Of a stretch of DNA of 64,000 bases, positions 1-12,049 are shown in pieces. Position 1 is the first letter of the stretch; each line of letters starts with the position of its first letter. The DNA is from Septoria linicola. Lineage: Eukaryota > Ascomycota > Dothideomycetes > Mycosphaerellales > Mycosphaerellaceae. The stretch covers positions 1,178,001-1,242,000 of the forward strand of contig CP099427.1 in NCBI GenBank assembly GCA_024114885.1, given 5' to 3'. Position numbers and translations under genes: made by a program. A model generated the notes under the pieces. The model did no database searches, had not been told where the DNA came from, and saw only the letters and a list, made by a program, of their open reading frames with translations.

Positions 1-140
1 AACTAAGGACGTAGGCAAACCAAATCCAGCTCAGGACGATGTCCCTTTGCTGCTATCCAGATCGCAGGCTCAGCCCTCACAGGCATCGTCAAGGCATAAT
101 GCCTATTCCCTCACCACGAAACCCCACATCACAACCTTAC

Positions 141-809
141 TCAATCCTCCACCATCCTCTCCTCCCCATCCTCCCAATCCCCCTCACTCCCATCCGGCCC
201 CTGCCCATCCAGCTTCGCAATCAATCTATCAAACACCCACACCCACTCCCTCACCTCATCAGCATACCCCACCGCCACCGCCATCACACTCTCCGTCCCC
301 TTCGGCAACGAATTGTACTTATACTCCATCTCCGGAATCTCCACCGGATCCCGTTGCACATTACTAGTCTGATAGACATGAATCACACCCACAATTCCCA
401 TGATCATCTCTACAACTAAATCGTGCTCCTTCTCCACACCTTTGCGTTTGTGAAGGTACTCTTTCGCCAAGCCGACGATGTCGAAAGTGTTCTTGTGGTA
501 GTGGTCGATGAAGAATTGGAAGGCTTCTGTGGCGGCGGTTTTGACTTCGTTGAGGGTTCCAACAGCGATGGGAGCGTTGTGCTCGCATTTTCGCTTGCGG
601 CGCTTGCAGTCGTCGCAGCGAATGGTTTTGGGCTTGGAGCTGGTTTTGGTGGCGTTGTTGAGGTAGAATGGGTAGATGGAAGCGGCTTTGGAGGCGATTG
701 CTTGACTGAGGGTGTTGGTGGAGATGAGTTCGGGGACGTCGAGAGGGATGTAGCCGTTGAGATCGTGTTCGGGCTCATCGCTGTTGCTGGCGGTGGAGCG
801 CGGCGCCAT
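141..809 (-). CDS. Hypothetical protein with half of a Zn2Cys6-like cysteine motif
   Basis: A single-exon frame of 222 residues starts at an ATG (809-807). I do not recognise a family. Around residues 64-74 there is a basic C-x2-C-x6-C stretch (CDDCKRRKRKC). This is exactly the first half of a fungal Zn2Cys6 cluster, but the second C-x2-C-x6-C half never follows; the rest of the protein has no matching cysteines. The C-terminal two thirds look helical and mixed in charge, and the protein ends in an acidic tail. It has no signal peptide or membrane segment. It could be a zinc-cluster remnant, a nuclear protein with a basic patch, or a chance motif. That it is a real gene is fairly likely, because the frame is long, starts with ATG and fills the interval. 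Its function is unknown. Confidence 0.5.
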   Translation of the reverse strand: MAPRSTASNSDEPEHDLNGYIPLDVPELISTNTLSQAIASKAASIYPFYLNNATKTSSKPKTIRCDDCKRRKRKCEHNAPIAVGTLNEVKTAATEAFQFFIDHYHKNTFDIVGLAKEYLHKRKGVEKEHDLVVEMIMGIVGVIHVYQTSNVQRDPVEIPEMEYKYNSLPKGTESVMAVAVGYADEVREWVWVFDRLIAKLDGQGPDGSEGDWEDGEERMVED

Positions 810-2442
810 GTTGTGATGGTATGAGATTGGCTGCTAGTAGATTGGTAGTTTGTGTTCTCGAGTCGCTTTTATGGAACCAGGAGCCGTTGTGCTTGTGCTG
901 TAATGTGTAAAGATTGCGTGGGTGATGTGCCGATGGAGAGAGTGACTTCGATAGAGTGAAAGAATTGATGGCTTTGACAATACATCACTATTCACTCGTT
1001 TTTAGTCAGATTGAGTCATGTATCCAAAAGGATGATGGTCGGCTTAGTCTACCGCCACAGGAACAGAAGTGAAGGATACAACAAGCTTCACTATGGTCCT
1101 TCAGACGACGGCTACTCACTCTGTACACTTCTGTAAGAGAGGGGTTCTCGACTTGAGCATCGCCGGCTCTTGGTCAGTCGCTTTGCCATAATTGTAGTAC
1201 TGATAGTATCAGAAATACCGATTTGTTGTCCATGTGAGTCGTTGATCCGTCGGTACGCCCCAGGGCTGCTATAGGAGAAGGAAAATCGAAGTATCGCAAT
1301 TACGTTGTCGCCTACACTTGAGAGTCGATGCCTGGGACTGGATTTTTGATGTCGCACTATTGCTCAGACGGCGGTAGACTGTATATTGGTCCTCGCGCTC
1401 ACTTCTGCGTGGCGAGCAGGAGTGGACTTGCATAAGCTGCGATTGAAGCCTGCTGGAATATGCTCCTGCCTCGATTCGACTTCATAGTTCCACCTCAATC
1501 GACAACAGACCGCCACACTCGATCGCCCATACCGCTTGCGATGGTCACGCTAGCTGTGTGCCTCATGTTGCCGTGTCGTCAGCGCCCACTCACGCTCGTC
1601 AGCTGGCAAAGATATCTGACAAGACCGATGCGCCCAATTATTCAATTCCTTCCTCCCTCCAGTGGGGAACGAATAGCTGACTGGCCACTCGCATTCCTCG
1701 ATTTCCAGTGACACAAACTTGGCGCATGCTGCCTCCACATCACCGACAAGAACATGCACCCCACGAGCAGTCAAGCGCCTCCATCTGACAGCCTCTGCTA
1801 GCCCACGAACTTACTTTATCCTGCTCTCGCCCATGTCCTGAAGCGAACCACAGATGGTGGAGCAATGGCGGCTAATTTTACTTGGTTGTGTGATCAATTT
1901 GCCGTGCACGGCTTGGCCTCCTGATCGAAGGTCTGTTCAGCTTTTTCGCAGCATGCCATCCAAAACTCGAGATGTCTGAGCAAACGGTAGAAGATATCGC
2001 AGCGTCACGACTTCACAAGAGCTCCGAAAGCGGCAAGGGCAACGGGCTTGGCGAGGCCGTTCTTGGCCGCCGCTTGCATGACGGACATGACGGACGACCT
2101 GCAGGAAGGAAGCTCGTGGGGCGGGCGAGCTAGAATATTTACGATCGATAGGTGGCCTCTTTGTTATAGCCAGATCGAATGCTCTCGAAGTCCATCATCA
2201 CAGTCGCTCATTCTTTCACTCCTTCGCAACCAACACCAGCCTGCGAGGACAACGTGTCCTGATCCGTCTGCTCCACCATCACAGTCACCACCGAGATCCT
2301 GCCGTTGCAACGAACTTGACATGATAGCAACCGAAGAGTTGTGAATCTTCCTCGTTTCTTGTTATAGCATAACAATTCAGCTGGACGCGGTTGAAAAGCG
2401 CATCAAGAAGAAACGCGCTGTAAGGCGTCATTCGCGCTAGCC
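810..2442. other. Intergenic spacer, about 1.6 kb
   Basis: This lies between the divergent gene at 141-809 and the Ca2+ ATPase. Only short, compositionally unremarkable frames occur, up to 98 codons. I see no second coding signal, RNA gene or repeat. The 3' part presumably holds the ATPase promoter and 5' leader. Confidence 0.5.
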
Positions 2443-5400
2443 ATGGAGAACGCGTTCGTGCGCTCGCCGCAGGAAGTGCTCAAGCATTTCAATGTCACCG
2501 AGCAGTCGGGCTATGCATCGAGTGCAGTAGAGTCGGCAAGGCAAAAGTATGGCAAGAACGGTATGTCACACATCCAGCGGTTGAAACGAGACAACACAAC
2601 TGACCAAATGAACAGCAATCCCAGAAGATCCTCCCACTCCGCTATGGGAACTCATCCTGGAGCAGTTTAAGGATCAACTTGTGATCATCTTGCTGGGCTC
2701 CGCTGCCGTATCGTTCGTTCTCGCCCTGTTCGAGGAGGAAGAAGGATGGACTGCATTCGTCGACCCCGCAGTCATTCTTACCATCCTCATCTTGAATGCA
2801 GTCGTGGGTGTCAGCCAAGAGAGCTCAGCAGAGAAGGCGATCGCCGCACTGCAAGAGTACAGCGCAAACACAGCAAAGGTCATTCGTGATGGCAAGATCC
2901 AATCTGTCAAGGCGGAAGAGCTCGTCCCAGGTGATATTGTTGACGTGGCTGTTGGCAACCAAGTCCCAGCGGACTGCAGAATCCTCAGCATCAACAGCAA
3001 CGCTTTCCGCGTGGACCAGAGTATCTTGACCGGAGAGAGCGAGAGCGTTGGCAAGGACACCGAAGCCATCAAGGATCAGCAGGCCGTCAAGCAGGACCAG
3101 ATCAACATGCTGTTCTCCGGAACGACTGTGGTCACTGGTCACGCTCACGCCATTGTTGTCCTTACCGGAACAAACACTGCAATCGGCGACATCCATGAGA
3201 GCATCACTTCGCAAATTTCGCAGCCAACCCCTCTTAAGGAGAAGTTAAACGACTTTGGTGATACGCTCGCAAAGGTCATTTCTGGTATCTGTATTCTGGT
3301 CTGGTTGATCAACATTCGACACTTCAACGATCCATCGTTCGGCGGTTCCTGGACGAAGGGTGCCATCTACTACCTCAAGATTGCTGTCTCCCTTGGTGTT
3401 GCAGCTATTCCAGAAGGTCTGGCGGTCGTCATTACTACCTGTCTGGCGCTTGGCACCAGGACCATGGCCAGAAAGAATGCCATCGTTCGCAGCTTGCCTT
3501 CCGTGGAGACCCTCGGTAGCTGCAGTGTGATCTGCTCTGACAAGACCGGAACTTTGACCACGAATCAGATGAGTGTCAACAGAATCGTCTACATCAACGA
3601 AGGACAGTCGGGACTGGAAGAGCTTGAGGTCGAGGGCACAAGCTTCGCACCTGAAGGTGTCGTGAAGCGCGGCGAAAAAGTTCTCGAGGCACCAGCTGTG
3701 ACATCCAGGACGATCGCGCAGATCACCGAGGTCGCATCTATCTGCAATGATGCCGAGCTGGCATATGACAGCAAGACGGGCAATTTCATGAACGTTGGTG
3801 AGCCTACCGAAGGTGCGCTCAGGACACTGGCCGAAAAGATTGGAACTCCAGAGCAGGCGCATCACTCGCAGAAGCGAAGCCTAAAGCCGGAGCAGAAGAT
3901 CAACTACGCAAGCAAGTACTACGCCAGTCAAGCGCAGAAGCTGAGGACATATGAGTTCTCTAGAGACCGCAAGAGTATGTCGGTGCTTGTCAACGGTGGC
4001 AGCACACAACGTCTTCTCGTCAAGGGTGCACCAGAGTCCATCATCGAACGATGCACACAAACACTTGTCGGAGCAGACGGCAAGCAAGTCCAACTCAGCT
4101 CGAAGCACGCTTCTTTGCTGCAAAAGGAGATTCTCGACCTCGCTAACAAGGGCCTCCGTGTGATTGCCTTCGCAAGTGTCAATAACATTACCAACCCGCT
4201 CACAAACTCCGCAAAGACGCCAAAGGAATATGCCCAACTCGAGCAAGGCATGACCTTCCTCGGTCTTGTTGGTATGCTCGATCCACCCAGACCTGAGGTG
4301 GCAGACAGCATTGCCAAGTGCCGCTCGGCTGGCATCCGTGTCGTGGTCATCACTGGAGACAACCAGAACACCGCGGAGACCATTTGCAGACAGATTGGCG
4401 TGTTCGGCGCAAACGAGAATCTCACTGGCAAAAGCTTCACTGGGCGTCAATTTGATGAACTGAGCGAGGCAGATAAGCTGAAGGCTGCACGAAATGCATC
4501 TCTCTTCTCTCGTGTCGAGCCTGGTCACAAGTCCAAGCTTGTCGATCTCCTTCAATCTGACAACCAGGTAGTCGCCATGACTGGAGACGGCGTGAACGAT
4601 GCACCAGCTTTGAAGAAGAGTGACATTGGAGTTGCCATGGGATCCGGTACTGATGTGGCCAAACTTGCCGCCGACATGGTTCTTGCCGACGACAACTTTG
4701 CAACGATAGAGACGGCTGTCGAAGAAGGTCGCAGCATCTACAACAACACTCAGCAGTTCATCCGATACCTGATCTCGTCCAACATCGGCGAGGTTGTGTC
4801 GATCTTCCTCACCGCAGCACTTGGCATGCCCGAAGCACTCATTCCCGTTCAACTTCTTTGGGTCAATCTGGTCACCGATGGTCTACCTGCCACCGCACTC
4901 AGCTTCAACCCTAAGGATCACGATGTGATGAAGCGTCCACCACGCAAGAGGGACGAAGCACTCATTGGACCTTGGTTGTTCTTCCGCTACATGGTGATAG
5001 GAACTTATGTAGGTCTGGCCACTGTCGGAGGATATGCCTGGTGGTTCATGTTCTACGAAGGAGGGCCACAAATCTCCTTCTACCAATTGGTAAGCGAGAC
5101 CTTCTCACTACTTGTTGCTCATTGCTGACACGCTTGACAGACACACTTCCATCGCTGCTCTACTGCATTCCCAGAAATTGGCTGCAGCATGTTCGCCGAC
5201 TCTTCCGCCAAGACTGCTTCGACCATCTCCCTCTCGATCCTCGTCGTAATCGAGATGCTCAACGCCATGAACGCGCTTTCTTCATCGGAGTCGCTCCTCA
5301 CGCTTCCTGTCTGGAAGAACATGATCCTGATCTACGCCATTATCTTGTCAATGGTGCTGCACTTTGCACTTCTTTACACACCAATCTTGCAAGGCGTCTT

Positions 5401-5548
5401 CGGCATAGTACCGCTCGGATGGCCAGAGTGGAAGATTGTGCTGGCATGGAGTGCACCTATCATACTTATTGATGAGGGGCTGAAAGCTGCAGAGAGGGCT
5501 TTCTTCATGGAGAAGATTGATACGCCGAGCAGGAAGAAGCTGGACTAG
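2443..5548 (+). CDS. SERCA-type P-type Ca2+-transporting ATPase
   Basis: This is an ATP-driven Ca2+ pump of the sarco/endoplasmic reticulum type, moving cytosolic Ca2+ into the ER or another endomembrane store. Three exons (2443-2560, 2616-5089, 5141-5548) join in frame to 999 residues, the normal SERCA length. The first exon carries the short cation-ATPase N-terminal region. Visible motifs are TGES in the actuator domain, the M4 calcium site PEGL, the phosphorylation motif DKTGT with Asp near residue 348, KGAPE in the nucleotide-binding domain, [10 protein letters not shown] in the hinge, and the M6 stretch NLVTDGLPA with the calcium-binding Asn and Asp. The last exon supplies M8-M10 and ends KKLD. 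Both introns are 51-55 bp with GT-AG ends. The sequence around DKTGT and the length favour SERCA over the Golgi PMR1 type. The call is confident; the exact N-terminus rests on the first splice. Confidence 0.95.
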
Positions 5549-5964
5549 AGTCGAATCTTCGTGACCTGAAAAGCTCAGGCACAGGTTGGAAAGTTCTTTC
5601 CACGTGGTGCTAGATTTATAGTATAGAGTAGAATTGCAAGAGCTCTCGCCTATGTCACTCCTCATCTGATATCTTGCTTTACCTTTGTTCAGCGGCAAGG
5701 AAAGGGGGACGGGAGCTGTGGTTTCATCATGCTTTTGTAGTCTGTCGACCTCCAGACCGAGATTTTCTATCGTCCGTGCTATCTCTCATAAAATGACTCG
5801 TCCTGCCGCCCACGAAACCTCCGCCAACGCCAAACTTATAGGGTATCGTCCAAATCATACCATGAAGCTGAGAATAAATATACCTTGCTTGTTGTTGCTG
5901 TCCTCGTTGTTGCGAATCATTTCTCCGTCATGCAAAGAAAATTGACTGTTCTGTTGCATCTTCT
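5549..5964. other. Convergent 3' intergenic region
   Basis: This separates the stop codons of the Ca2+ ATPase (+) and the Par32-like gene (-). It should hold both polyadenylation regions. No coding frame stands out. Confidence 0.5.
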
Positions 5965-6574
5965 CTAATCCTCAATCGCACTCTCACTCGCCTTGGAATC
6001 CTGCTGCAAGCCACTTGTGCCCTTTTTATCTTTATTCAGGCCGAGCATCTCTTTACCCTTGTTCACAATTCCGGAGAAACTTCCACTGCGGGGAGTGTTG
6101 CCGTTATTGTTGAGGTTTGGTCGTTGAGCTTCGGCTTCGCCTTTGGATAGGCGCTCGGCGCGTTTGCGCTCGAGGGATTTTTGGCGCGCTTGTTCGGCGC
6201 CGGATTTGCCGAGGGTTGTCATGTTGCCTGTACAAAGAGAAAGAAAATGAATTAGTGATTTTGGTGGCAAGATGAGAGGGTTTGGGAGGAGGAGGAGGAG
6301 GATGTGTACCTTGACCGCCACGACCCCAGTGGTATGTGCCTTCTAGTTCTTTGGTGTGGTGGGCTGGTGTGTCGACGTCTTGGGCTGCGCGGGTTTCTTC
6401 TGGTGCGGTGGGGTTGCTTTTGGCCATGTTGCCGCTGCCGCCGCGGCCGGTGGTGTAGGTTGTGCTTTTGATGGTGGGTGTTTCGAGGTCGCTGGCTTGC
6501 ATTTTGGCGGCGGGGCGAGAGCTGATGTTGCCGGCTCCGCCTCTGCCGTAGGTCTTTTGTGCGTCTTGTGCCAT
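5965..6574 (-). CDS. Par32-like protein with GRGG repeats (DUF3602 family)
   Basis: Two exons (6574-6310 and 6227-5965) encode about 175 residues. The protein is hydrophilic and glycine-rich, with three spaced copies of a G-R-G-G-x-G-N motif (GRGGAGN, GRGGSGN, and GRGGQGN formed across the splice), the hallmark of the fungal DUF3602 family. The yeast member Par32 is phosphorylated after rapamycin and acts on ammonium permeases under TORC1 control. The last repeat is completed only when the 82-bp intron is removed, which supports the exon model. The intron contains a (GAG)n-like run on the + strand. The C-terminal half is rich in Lys, Glu and Ala, and there is no membrane segment. The start is the ATG at 6574; another in-frame ATG 14 codons upstream is less likely. 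Family call good; function is inferred from yeast. Confidence 0.75.
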
Positions 6575-7282
6575 TTTTGATGTTTTCAGTGTTCTGCTTG
6601 AGCTACTGTGTCGCAATCTTCGGTTATGAAGAGGTTGTGCGTCCTGTCTTGTAGACTCGAAGTGATTTTGGCTCCGAGAAGTGGGATGTCAATTGCACTT
6701 GAAATCGCAATGATTTGTCTGGGATAATTGTGAATGCAAAGCTTCGAAAAAGTACTTATGAGCTTGACTATGCGCCGTTTTCGGGGGTACAAGAATGAGG
6801 ATCAGAAGGACAAGACCTGGGCTTCTTGAACAAAGGCCGTCCAAGAATTCTTCTGCTGATCACATGGCGTAGCATCTTGCCGAATCCTGCAAAGGTGTGC
6901 TCGGCGGGCGTGCTGCCGAGACAGTCGGCGTAAACGTAATGCCAACGCGAACCAGCCATCCTCACGAGAAGTCGTGTATGTCTTTGGGGCTGTGTTTGTT
7001 GTACCAAAAAAGGACATAATTATACGTGCAGATTAGCGCACTGTCACATGCAAGATAGCTCTGCAGGATGAAGTGAAGTGAAGGTTGTGGATAGCGATTA
7101 CTCTGGGACAGATAAGGACATTCAGAGGCGGCCGCATTCATTGGACGGGCGGCAACGACCAGGGTGTTGTGGGCTAACTTAGACTTGCTCGTGCGTGCTG
7201 CAGGGTGGGAGGACTGTTTCTGTTTGACGACTCATCTTGACCAGTATTCTCTACAGATACACAACACAAAACATTTGTCGTC
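6575..7282. other. Divergent promoter region
   Basis: About 0.7 kb lies between the oppositely directed Par32-like and DUF1640 genes. It presumably carries both promoters. Only short shadow frames are present. Confidence 0.45.
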
Positions 7283-8071
7283 ATGAGTGTACCATCAGTC
7301 GTCTCGAGGGCGGTATCGCGAGGATGGACGTCGAGCTCGATGCGCCCCACGGCGAGTCTCATACAACATGGCGCAACGCAAACGACCAATTCACGACCCG
7401 AGCGACGGACTACAGCGACAGCAGCATTTGCTCGTAATGCTTGGGCCGAGCGACGGGCATCGATCCGACCGACATGTTCGATCCAGCATGCGGCTAAGCG
7501 CGCATTCTCGGCCACTTCTGTTAAAGCAAAGGACCATCATTTCGACACGCTCAAATTCGTTCAGCGCCTTCAACAAGAAGGCTTCACGGAGGAACAGTCC
7601 AGAGCGATGATGGTAGTCTTGTCTGATGTGATTGAGGAGTCAATTCAGAATCTAACACGGACGATGGTACTTCGGGAAGACCAGGAGAAAGCGACATATA
7701 CTCAAAAGGTCGACTTTGCGAAATTGCGCTCTGAGCTCCTATCTGCGGATAGCACGGAGTCGAGCTTGACGCGCGCGAGCCACGAGAGGTTGTCCAATGA
7801 GGTGACGAAGCTGAACAATAGGCTTCGGGATGAAGTGCAGAGAACGCAGTCGTCTGTGAGGCTGGACCTGAACTTGGAGAAGGGCAGGATAAGGGAGGAG
7901 GCGAATAGTCAGGATCTGAAGATAAAGGAGACTGAAACGAGAATTGAGCAGGAAAGTGCTGCGCTGAGGGAACGACTGGAGGCTGTCAAGTTCTCGACAT
8001 TGCAGTGGTTGATGGGTGTTTGCACTGGCACGGCGGCCATCATTTTGGGTGTGTGGCGCTTATTGATGTAG
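7283..8071 (+). CDS. Mitochondrial coiled-coil protein, DUF1640/Fmp32-CCDC90 family
   Basis: A single exon of 262 residues. The N-terminal 75 or so residues are rich in Arg, Ser, Thr and Ala with almost no acidic residues, as in a mitochondrial presequence. From about residue 85 a helical domain begins (HFDTLKFVQRLQQEGF, then a Glu-rich stretch), followed by a long coiled coil to about residue 235. A single C-terminal membrane helix (residues 240-260) ends the protein. This order matches the DUF1640 family: yeast Fmp32, a cytochrome oxidase assembly factor, and animal MCUR1/CCDC90. It should sit in the inner mitochondrial membrane. The start codon is the first ATG of the frame. The family call is firm; the exact role (complex IV assembly or calcium uniporter regulation) cannot be decided from sequence. 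Confidence 0.85.
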   Translation: MSVPSVVSRAVSRGWTSSSMRPTASLIQHGATQTTNSRPERRTTATAAFARNAWAERRASIRPTCSIQHAAKRAFSATSVKAKDHHFDTLKFVQRLQQEGFTEEQSRAMMVVLSDVIEESIQNLTRTMVLREDQEKATYTQKVDFAKLRSELLSADSTESSLTRASHERLSNEVTKLNNRLRDEVQRTQSSVRLDLNLEKGRIREEANSQDLKIKETETRIEQESAALRERLEAVKFSTLQWLMGVCTGTAAIILGVWRLLM

Positions 8072-8620
8072 AGATGGCAAGCACTTCGATGAATGTGTCG
8101 CGCTCTTGCCTGTTCTGTGTCGCCCGTAAGTCGGGTAGATGTAGTCAAATCGGACTTCACATCTCGCCACATCTCTTTCGACCTCTCCCGCAACGCCCAC
8201 AAAACATCGTCAATCATTCACAATGTGAAACAGCAAGCACACGACTACTTCAGTAGCCGGTATCTATCTCTCCCGATATACTCCCTGGCTTGCGTGCGTT
8301 TTGGGACCAGGCACATTGACAAGAAACGGAAGTGCGGTGGCACATAGTCAAAACTATAGCAGAGGAGTCCGAGCACATACTGCTCGTGGGACGCACTTTG
8401 CCTTCTACTCGGGAGAAATGATCGATGCGAAGCTGAAGGGTTTCCTAATGGCTCGGTGCGCGCATGTCAGCTGAGATACTTGACAGGAAGTTCGTGGAAG
8501 GGAGGATTGTGGATGGGGCAAACAAGAACAATTGACAGCATGTAGCGGCCGCGGTCGACATGATCAGGACTATTCGCCCCTGCCCTGGTCCAGACCCTTC
8601 AGCCTTACAGCTCGGCAGCC

Positions 8621-9193
8621 CACGTGCTGCGTTGCTGATTGCTGCTTGCGCGCCCCTCTCCCACCTATCTGGCACCGGCTCGTGGCCAAGGACGAGATGC
8701 TGCATGCAAGATCAAGCACGCCTAAGCACCGGCACTGCAGCCCGCGAATGCTATACTGCCGAGGAAGCATCTAGACTTTCACTCAAAGAAGTGTGATAGC
8801 GTTCCACGTGGGACGGTGCGAGCAAGACCGGCATCAGCCTGCGTGTTCGCTATGCGCCTGGTCGTGTGCACTCACCACATAGCCTATACTTCAACACGCC
8901 ACACCCCGGAATGCTCCGATCTCAAATGGCAGGCTTTGCCACGTATAGCATACGTTACGCCTCGCCAGCAGTCTATCGAAAGGTAAAGAGAACAATGTTT
9001 GAATATGCCCACGTGCTCTGCTGCCGGCTACTCGCCAGTCCTGCCGGTATTTCGAGCTATGCGATCAGCTCTCGGCTCCATGATAATCCAGAGGTGCTTC
9101 GTCGGATTGTAATCATAGCTAGAGGCGAAAGTGGATAAATGTATCATTGTCACGTAGTCCTGATATGGAATGGGGTTCGTAGTCGCCCACGTG
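8621..9193. promoter_or_regulatory. Cluster of four CACGTG E-boxes (Pho4/NUC-1-type sites)
   Basis: CACGTG occurs at 8621-8626, 8805-8810, 9010-9015 and 9188-9193. The last lies inside a perfect 12-bp palindrome, GCCCACGTGGGC (9185-9196). Weaker CACGTT-type half sites are at 9485-9490 (+) and 9910-9915 (-, read as AACGTG). CACGTG/CACGTT is the known target of the bHLH phosphate regulators Pho4 and NUC-1, and the gene downstream is a Pho89/PHO-4-type permease. The use of these sites for phosphate control is inference; bHLH factors of other pathways share the core. Confidence 0.5.
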
Positions 9194-10019
9194 GGCAGGC
9201 ATATGGAATCACGAACGTTTGTCAAGCATCCAGGCCTGAGCATCGGAGATCACGAAATCGTTACGAAGTGCTTCTGGCGCACTGCTCGCGTGGGCAAAAT
9301 GCACGATCCGGTACTTCCTAGGAAAGCTAAGATTGGCCGAGGAAGACAAGCACACGACCGAGAAAAGAGATTGTCCGGCAGCACTAACAAGACAGGGGAA
9401 CAAGCCAAGAGGGTGAGCATTGGCAGTGAGTAGAGCTGCAGAACGTGAGAAGTGAAGTCATCCAAAGAATCGTTGCACATGTAGCACGTTTTGTTTTAGC
9501 GATTCTGATTCGCTGAAACTGCTCCTCAGGTCTGGGGCTACGAACGCCATGGGCCTCCGCCAAGGGCTTGGTACAACGCTGCTGAAAGCCTTAGCATAGC
9601 GAAACTCGAAAGACGGACCTGGCAAACCTCGCCGTGGCGTGGGAGACAAGCAGTCTTGTCAAGGCAGATCACGCATGGCAGATTCTTCTATGCAGCCCTG
9701 CAAAGCAAGAGCCTAAGAGATTGCATAGGGACAAATCTGAGCAAGAGCAATGCGACAGATGTGAATTATGGCTATGTAACCACCATGCCCACGAGTACCG
9801 TGAAGCCCGCGGGGTCTAACAAACGCCGCTGCTGGCCGCCATGCCAAGGAGAGTGCACCGTGTCCAACGCGGGCGGGTATGCAGCCCACTATGCACTCGC
9901 TGCCGCTAGAACGTGGCTGGATCCACGACCGCGACCTACAATCCTGTCTCGCTAGTTCCGACCCAATGAACTAGGTATCTGCCACATGGAAGACTCTTCC
10001 CTGTGGGACTGCTGAGGAA

Positions 10020-10026
10020 TATATAG
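10020..10026 (+). promoter_or_regulatory. TATA-like box of the phosphate permease
   Basis: TATATAG lies 105 bp upstream of the start codon at 10131 and is followed by a pyrimidine- and CA-rich leader typical of fungal 5' UTRs. Confidence 0.4.
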
Positions 10027-10130
10027 AGTCTTCTGTGCGCGCAAGAGACTCGAGTCTGTAGCACATCACCAAGCACACTTGCAACCAACAACTACCACTT
10101 CGACGGTATCACTCCTTCAATACCGACAAG

Positions 10131-12049
10131 ATGGTTCTTACCGACTACACCTACGTGTTCGTGATCGGTACCTTCTTCGCTCTGCTCGATGCATACAACA
10201 ACGGTGCCAACGATGTCGCAAGTGAGTATTGCAGACGACGTTATAGAATCAGAGACAGTTATTGACTCGAGTTACAGACGCATGGGCGACCTCGGTGTCC
10301 TCGAGATCGATCTCCTACCGATGGGCTATGGTCCTAGCCACCGTCTTTGAGATGGTCGGCGCTATCACTGTCGGTGCACGTACCGCAGACACTATCAAGA
10401 ACGGAATCATTCCAAACTCGGCCTTCCAGGACAACGCTGGTGTCCAGATGCTCGCTTTCACTTGCGCCCTTGCCGGAGCCTCTATGTGGGTGATGTGGTG
10501 CACACGCCACTCTGCTCACGTTTCCTCCACCTACTCCCTCATCTCCTCCGTCGCCGGTGTCGGTGTTGCGACTGCCGGTGCTGCCAACGTGCAGTGGGGA
10601 TGGAACGACGGAAAGGGACTTGGCGCCATCTTTGCCGGTCTCGGTATGGCACCTGCCATTGCTGCTGGATTCGGTGCCACGATCTTCATGTTGATCAAGG
10701 TTGTTGTCCACATGAGGAAGAACCCGATCCCATGGTCTGTCTACACCAGCCCATTCTTCTTCCTCATCGCCGGAACCATCTGCACGCTCTCGATCGTCTA
10801 CAAGGGCTCGCCAAACCTCAAGCTCAACGCACGTCCACCGCCATTCATTGCTGGTGTCACAGTTGGAGCTGGTGCTGGGCTCGCGGTCCTGGCCGCAATC
10901 TTCTTCGTGCCATTCCTCTACATGCGTGTGATCCGCCGCGATGGCTCGATCAAGTGGTACCACGTCATCCAGGGCCCGCTCCTCTTCAAGCGTCCAGCAG
11001 TCGAGGGCTCCGAGCTTGCCGTCGTTCCAAACTACGCTGTTGAGCAACACGATGACGATGAGGAGGACAAGCAGTCGACCGAGAGCACTGTCGTCGACCA
11101 CTCTGCGATCTTCGAGAAGGGAACTGCCTCTCCTCAGGTTCAGTCACTCCACGATGCCGAGGCACAACATGCTTCCGTCAACTACAAGCAGGCCCAGGCT
11201 GCTGCTCGCGAGAAGCTCCACCGCAAGATCCGCTCTGGCAAGGGACCACTCGCATGGGCCATGCGCTACCTTCACAACAACAAGCAAGGCGCTGGTGAGA
11301 TCTACGAGTTCAAGAACATGGCCATTGCTATCAAGCGTGTTCCAGCAATGGTTGTGGTCGGCGCTCTCTACGGCATGCACTACGACATCCACGCTGCTCA
11401 GAGCGGTATTCAGGGCACTCCAGAGGGTGACCGCATGGCTCGTGTCTACGCACACGCACCAAAGTACCCCAACGAGGTCGAACACGCCTACTCCTTCGTC
11501 CAGGTCTTGACTGCCTGCACTGCCTCCTTCGCTCACGGCGCCAACGATGTTGGTAACGCCGTCGCTCCATGGGCTGTCATCTACTCTGCCTGGACCACCG
11601 GCGATGCCGCTGCTTCGAAGCTGCCAGTCCCACTTTGGCAAATTGCCGTCCTCGCTGCCACTATCTCCATCGGTTTCATCACCTACGGTTACAACGTAAG
11701 CAAGACTGCCAATTTTGACTGTTTTGACATATACTGACCTCAATTTTAGATCATGAAGGTCATGGGTAACAAGATTACCTACCACTCGCCATCTCGTGGA
11801 TGCTCGATGGAAATGGGCGCTGCCGTGACGGTACTGCTCTTCTCGCAATTCAAGCTTCCAGTTTCCACCTCGATGTGCATCACTGGCGCTACTGTCGGTG
11901 TTGGACTTTGCAACGGAACCTACAAGGCTGTGAACTGGCAGCGAGTCGGTCTGCTTGTCATCTCTTGGATCGCTACCATCCCAATCGCTGGTCTGATTGG
12001 TGGTATCCTGATGGGTGTTCTTCTCAACACTCCTCACTTTGGCTCTTAG
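10131..12049 (+). CDS. Na+-coupled inorganic phosphate permease, PHO-4/Pho89 family
   Basis: This is a plasma-membrane symporter for inorganic phosphate (PF01384 family). Three exons (10131-10221, 10278-11695, 11750-12049) give 602 residues. The inverted-repeat signature is present in both halves: GANDVAN at about residue 25, completed only by removing the first intron, and GANDVGN at about residue 451. Multiple membrane helices flank a charged cytoplasmic loop (roughly residues 280-400, with a D/E-rich DDDEED patch), as in Neurospora PHO-4 and yeast Pho89. The last exon encodes the C-terminal helices and ends HFGS. Introns are 54-56 bp. The CACGTG-rich upstream region suggests phosphate-starvation control. 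An Erd1-like phosphate-recycling protein lies 5.6 kb downstream. The identity is secure; the ion used, sodium, is by family. Confidence 0.93.

Larger units (their letters stand above)
8072..10130. other. Long spacer upstream of the phosphate permease
   Basis: About 2 kb without a credible gene. Several frames of 60-100 codons exist but show no motif and no neighbour supporting them. The region carries four CACGTG palindromes and two CACGTT-type sites, annotated separately, and a TATA-like box just before the permease. Confidence 0.5.

Noticed and set aside
3881..4852. A 323-codon antisense frame inside the Ca2+ ATPase gene
   Set aside because: It is a mirror of a highly conserved exon with strong codon bias; it has no domain and its composition fits a shadow frame.
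11144..12037. A 297-codon antisense frame inside the phosphate permease
   Set aside because: Same reason: it overlaps conserved sense exons and shows no recognisable motif.
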